Shown one piece after another: positions 62,900-64,000 of a DNA stretch of 64,000 nucleotides. Source of the DNA: Anodontia alba. Its lineage: Eukaryota; Mollusca; Bivalvia; Lucinida; Lucinidae. Under the pieces are notes generated by a model. That model was not told the origin of the DNA and searched no databases. It saw only the letters and a list, made by a program, of their open reading frames with translations. The position numbers were made by a program, and so were the translations under genes. The stretch's first letter is position 1. The number at the start of each line of letters is the position of its first letter. The stretch is taken from contig OZ024824.1 in NCBI GenBank assembly GCA_964016985.1, positions 117,944,951 to 118,008,950 of the forward strand, in the 5' to 3' direction.

Positions 62900-63189
62900 C
62901 ATCACGAAAACACGCCTGTATAATTTTGACCCCCTTAAACCCCACTTTTATATAGTAAAACTTAAAACTGGGGTTTACAGGGGTATGCATTATTTTTCTT
63001 ATTTCTGCTCAAAAACATAGAATGTGAGTACTCGTTAGAACCGCCTCGCCGAGGTGGTTCTAACGAGTACCCACAATCTATGTTTTGAGCAGGAATATGA
63101 AAAATATCAGAGTTTTTTTTTTATCTGAAACTTTTCAGTTTTTGGAGGTGAAATTTTCTATATATTTGAATAGGCGTGTTTTCGTAATG
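62900..63189 (+). repeat. PAL-A MITE, copy 15
   Basis: CATCACGAAAACACGCC to GGCGTGTTTTCGTAATG, with dyad CCTCGCCGAGG; an ATAGTAAAACTTAAAACTGG micro-duplication lies in the left hairpin. Confidence 0.92.
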
Positions 63190-63291
63190 GATAGTGTATA
63201 GCAAAGATCGTTGACTTCGACAAACTGTGTTATGCTGTAGCTTCTTTAACACGACATGCAACGAGGAAAGAATGCCGTATCACAAACACCT

Positions 63292-63327
<36 letters not shown>

Positions 63328-63929
63328 TTATTTTTGTTTTGTTTTTTTCAGTTGTCGTTTTTGTTTTTTTTCAAAAGCCTGTGTTGGCTTTTTCGAAACT
63401 CAATTATTTTGCATTACAGCACACGAAGATAACCTGTTCAACAAAACGTATCGTCAGCTAATAGAGACTGGATATATTTGCCACTTTTATACAAGGGAGA
63501 GAACTTTAGTGACATAGATTTTGGTTTCCTACGCACTAACCAATCCTTAAAAGGAATCTGCTCTATAAAGAAAAATGCTCACCTTGGGAAGCAAGTTCTT
63601 TTCTTTTAGAGTATATCCCTTTTCAGTAGGGGAGGCAATAAACGACTATGACACATTTTGCCTTCCGTGAATGTGTGTCCATACCCCTTAAATAATTATT
63701 AAACATTGTTGGTACAGGCGTAATTGCTGACTAAAAGCAGTATTTATACATTGGTCATATGTCAATGTATTTAATCAGCGGTAGCGCCTGAACTGACAAT
63801 TCTCCCTGATTTCATAGAAATTCCTGATTATCAGTAATCTCCAGTTTAGCAAAATAGAAGCTCGATATTTAGATTACAATGCCACGGGCCAGAACATGAT
63901 ACCTTATGATATATATTTGCGTAGCTCTA
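63190..63929. other. Unassigned stretch with poly-T and a PAL-I fragment
   Basis: T run at 63290-63326. PAL-I-like CCTTAAAAGGAATCTGCTCT and TTTTAGAGTATATCCC lie at 63546-63620. A TTGGTCATATGTCAATG hairpin is near 63752. No gene. Confidence 0.42.
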
Positions 63930-64000
63930 GATTAAACACCCTTTTCAATAAAAACATTGGTATTTTCTTATTTCTTCTGTAAACCATATGTTGTGGACAC
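63930..64000. repeat. PAL-B element, cut by the window edge
   Basis: TATTTTCTTATTTCTTCTGT and CATATGTTGTGG are the left arm; the partner would lie beyond 64000. Confidence 0.65.

Overview
The window is eukaryotic, AT-rich and extremely repeat-dense, and most likely comes from a bivalve mollusc. The evidence for this is three spliced exons of an invertebrate-type beta-1,4-galactosyltransferase with GT/AG junctions, several non-LTR retrotransposon clades plus Penelope-like fragments, Tc1/mariner elements, pogo-like palindromic MITEs, and a satellite opening with TAGCTCACCTG that I associate with bivalve genomes. There are no operons, prokaryotic signals or CRISPR arrays. The species call is inference.

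Host gene: exons 1-3 of a B4GALT-family glycosyltransferase lie on the + strand at 4147-4438, 10610-10842 and 18244-18431. Splice phases agree (1, then 0, then 2). They encode a short cytoplasmic tail, a signal anchor, a stem and the first half of the catalytic domain including the metal-binding DVD motif. The following GGVSAL and WGWGGEDDD exons were not found, so the gene either runs past 64000 or is incomplete. Its introns are packed with MITEs. Weaker isolated exon candidates are at 34802-34891, 52318-52383, 55162-55247 (minus) and 57199-57290.

Autonomous-type elements: Tc1-like copies at 7467-9051 (minus) and 45696-47266 (plus), both broken; a Penelope-like reverse transcriptase relic at 20635-21865 and a second fragment at 48597-48805; a CR1-like LINE at 25430-29651 with an intact 1014-codon endonuclease-reverse transcriptase frame; an L1/Tx1-like LINE at about 45382-51400, torn apart by nested insertions; a 5'-truncated LINE with target-site duplication (59884-60845) inside a satellite; a decayed mariner (61311-62116); and a PIF/Harbinger-like element with perfect termini and a transposase remnant (42720-44029).

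Non-autonomous families, named here for cross-reference: PAL-A (about 280 bp, ends CATYACGAAAACA, three successive hairpins, 16 copies plus a relic); PAL-B (core TGTGGGTACTCATTAGAAGC); PAL-C (CAAACAGTGTAGACCCAGAT, full form about 220 bp ending TTAACCCATT); PAL-D (GCGCCCAGCGAAGACTCAGA); PAL-E (GTCGTCTGCTGAATT, arms ending in TTTGACATTTCATGCAAA); PAL-F (pogo-like, CAGTCGACTCTCGTTATCTC); PAL-G (CAACGTCGATGCAACGTC); PAL-I (CCTTTAAGAGTAGACC); and REP-L (a diffuse family around GGTGTCATTGGTNAGC). Tandem arrays sit at 1-205, 14880-16490 (49-bp unit), 41500-44240 and 58951-61310 (about 145-bp unit).

The main biological story is layered transposition of palindromic DNA. One hairpin core (GTGGGTACTC...) appears in three element families with different termini and with matching changes in both arms. 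Two insertions can be read against empty sites present in this same window (37719-37962 against 39228-39327; 42465-44135 against the neighbouring tandem unit). These are the best candidates for an under-described system.
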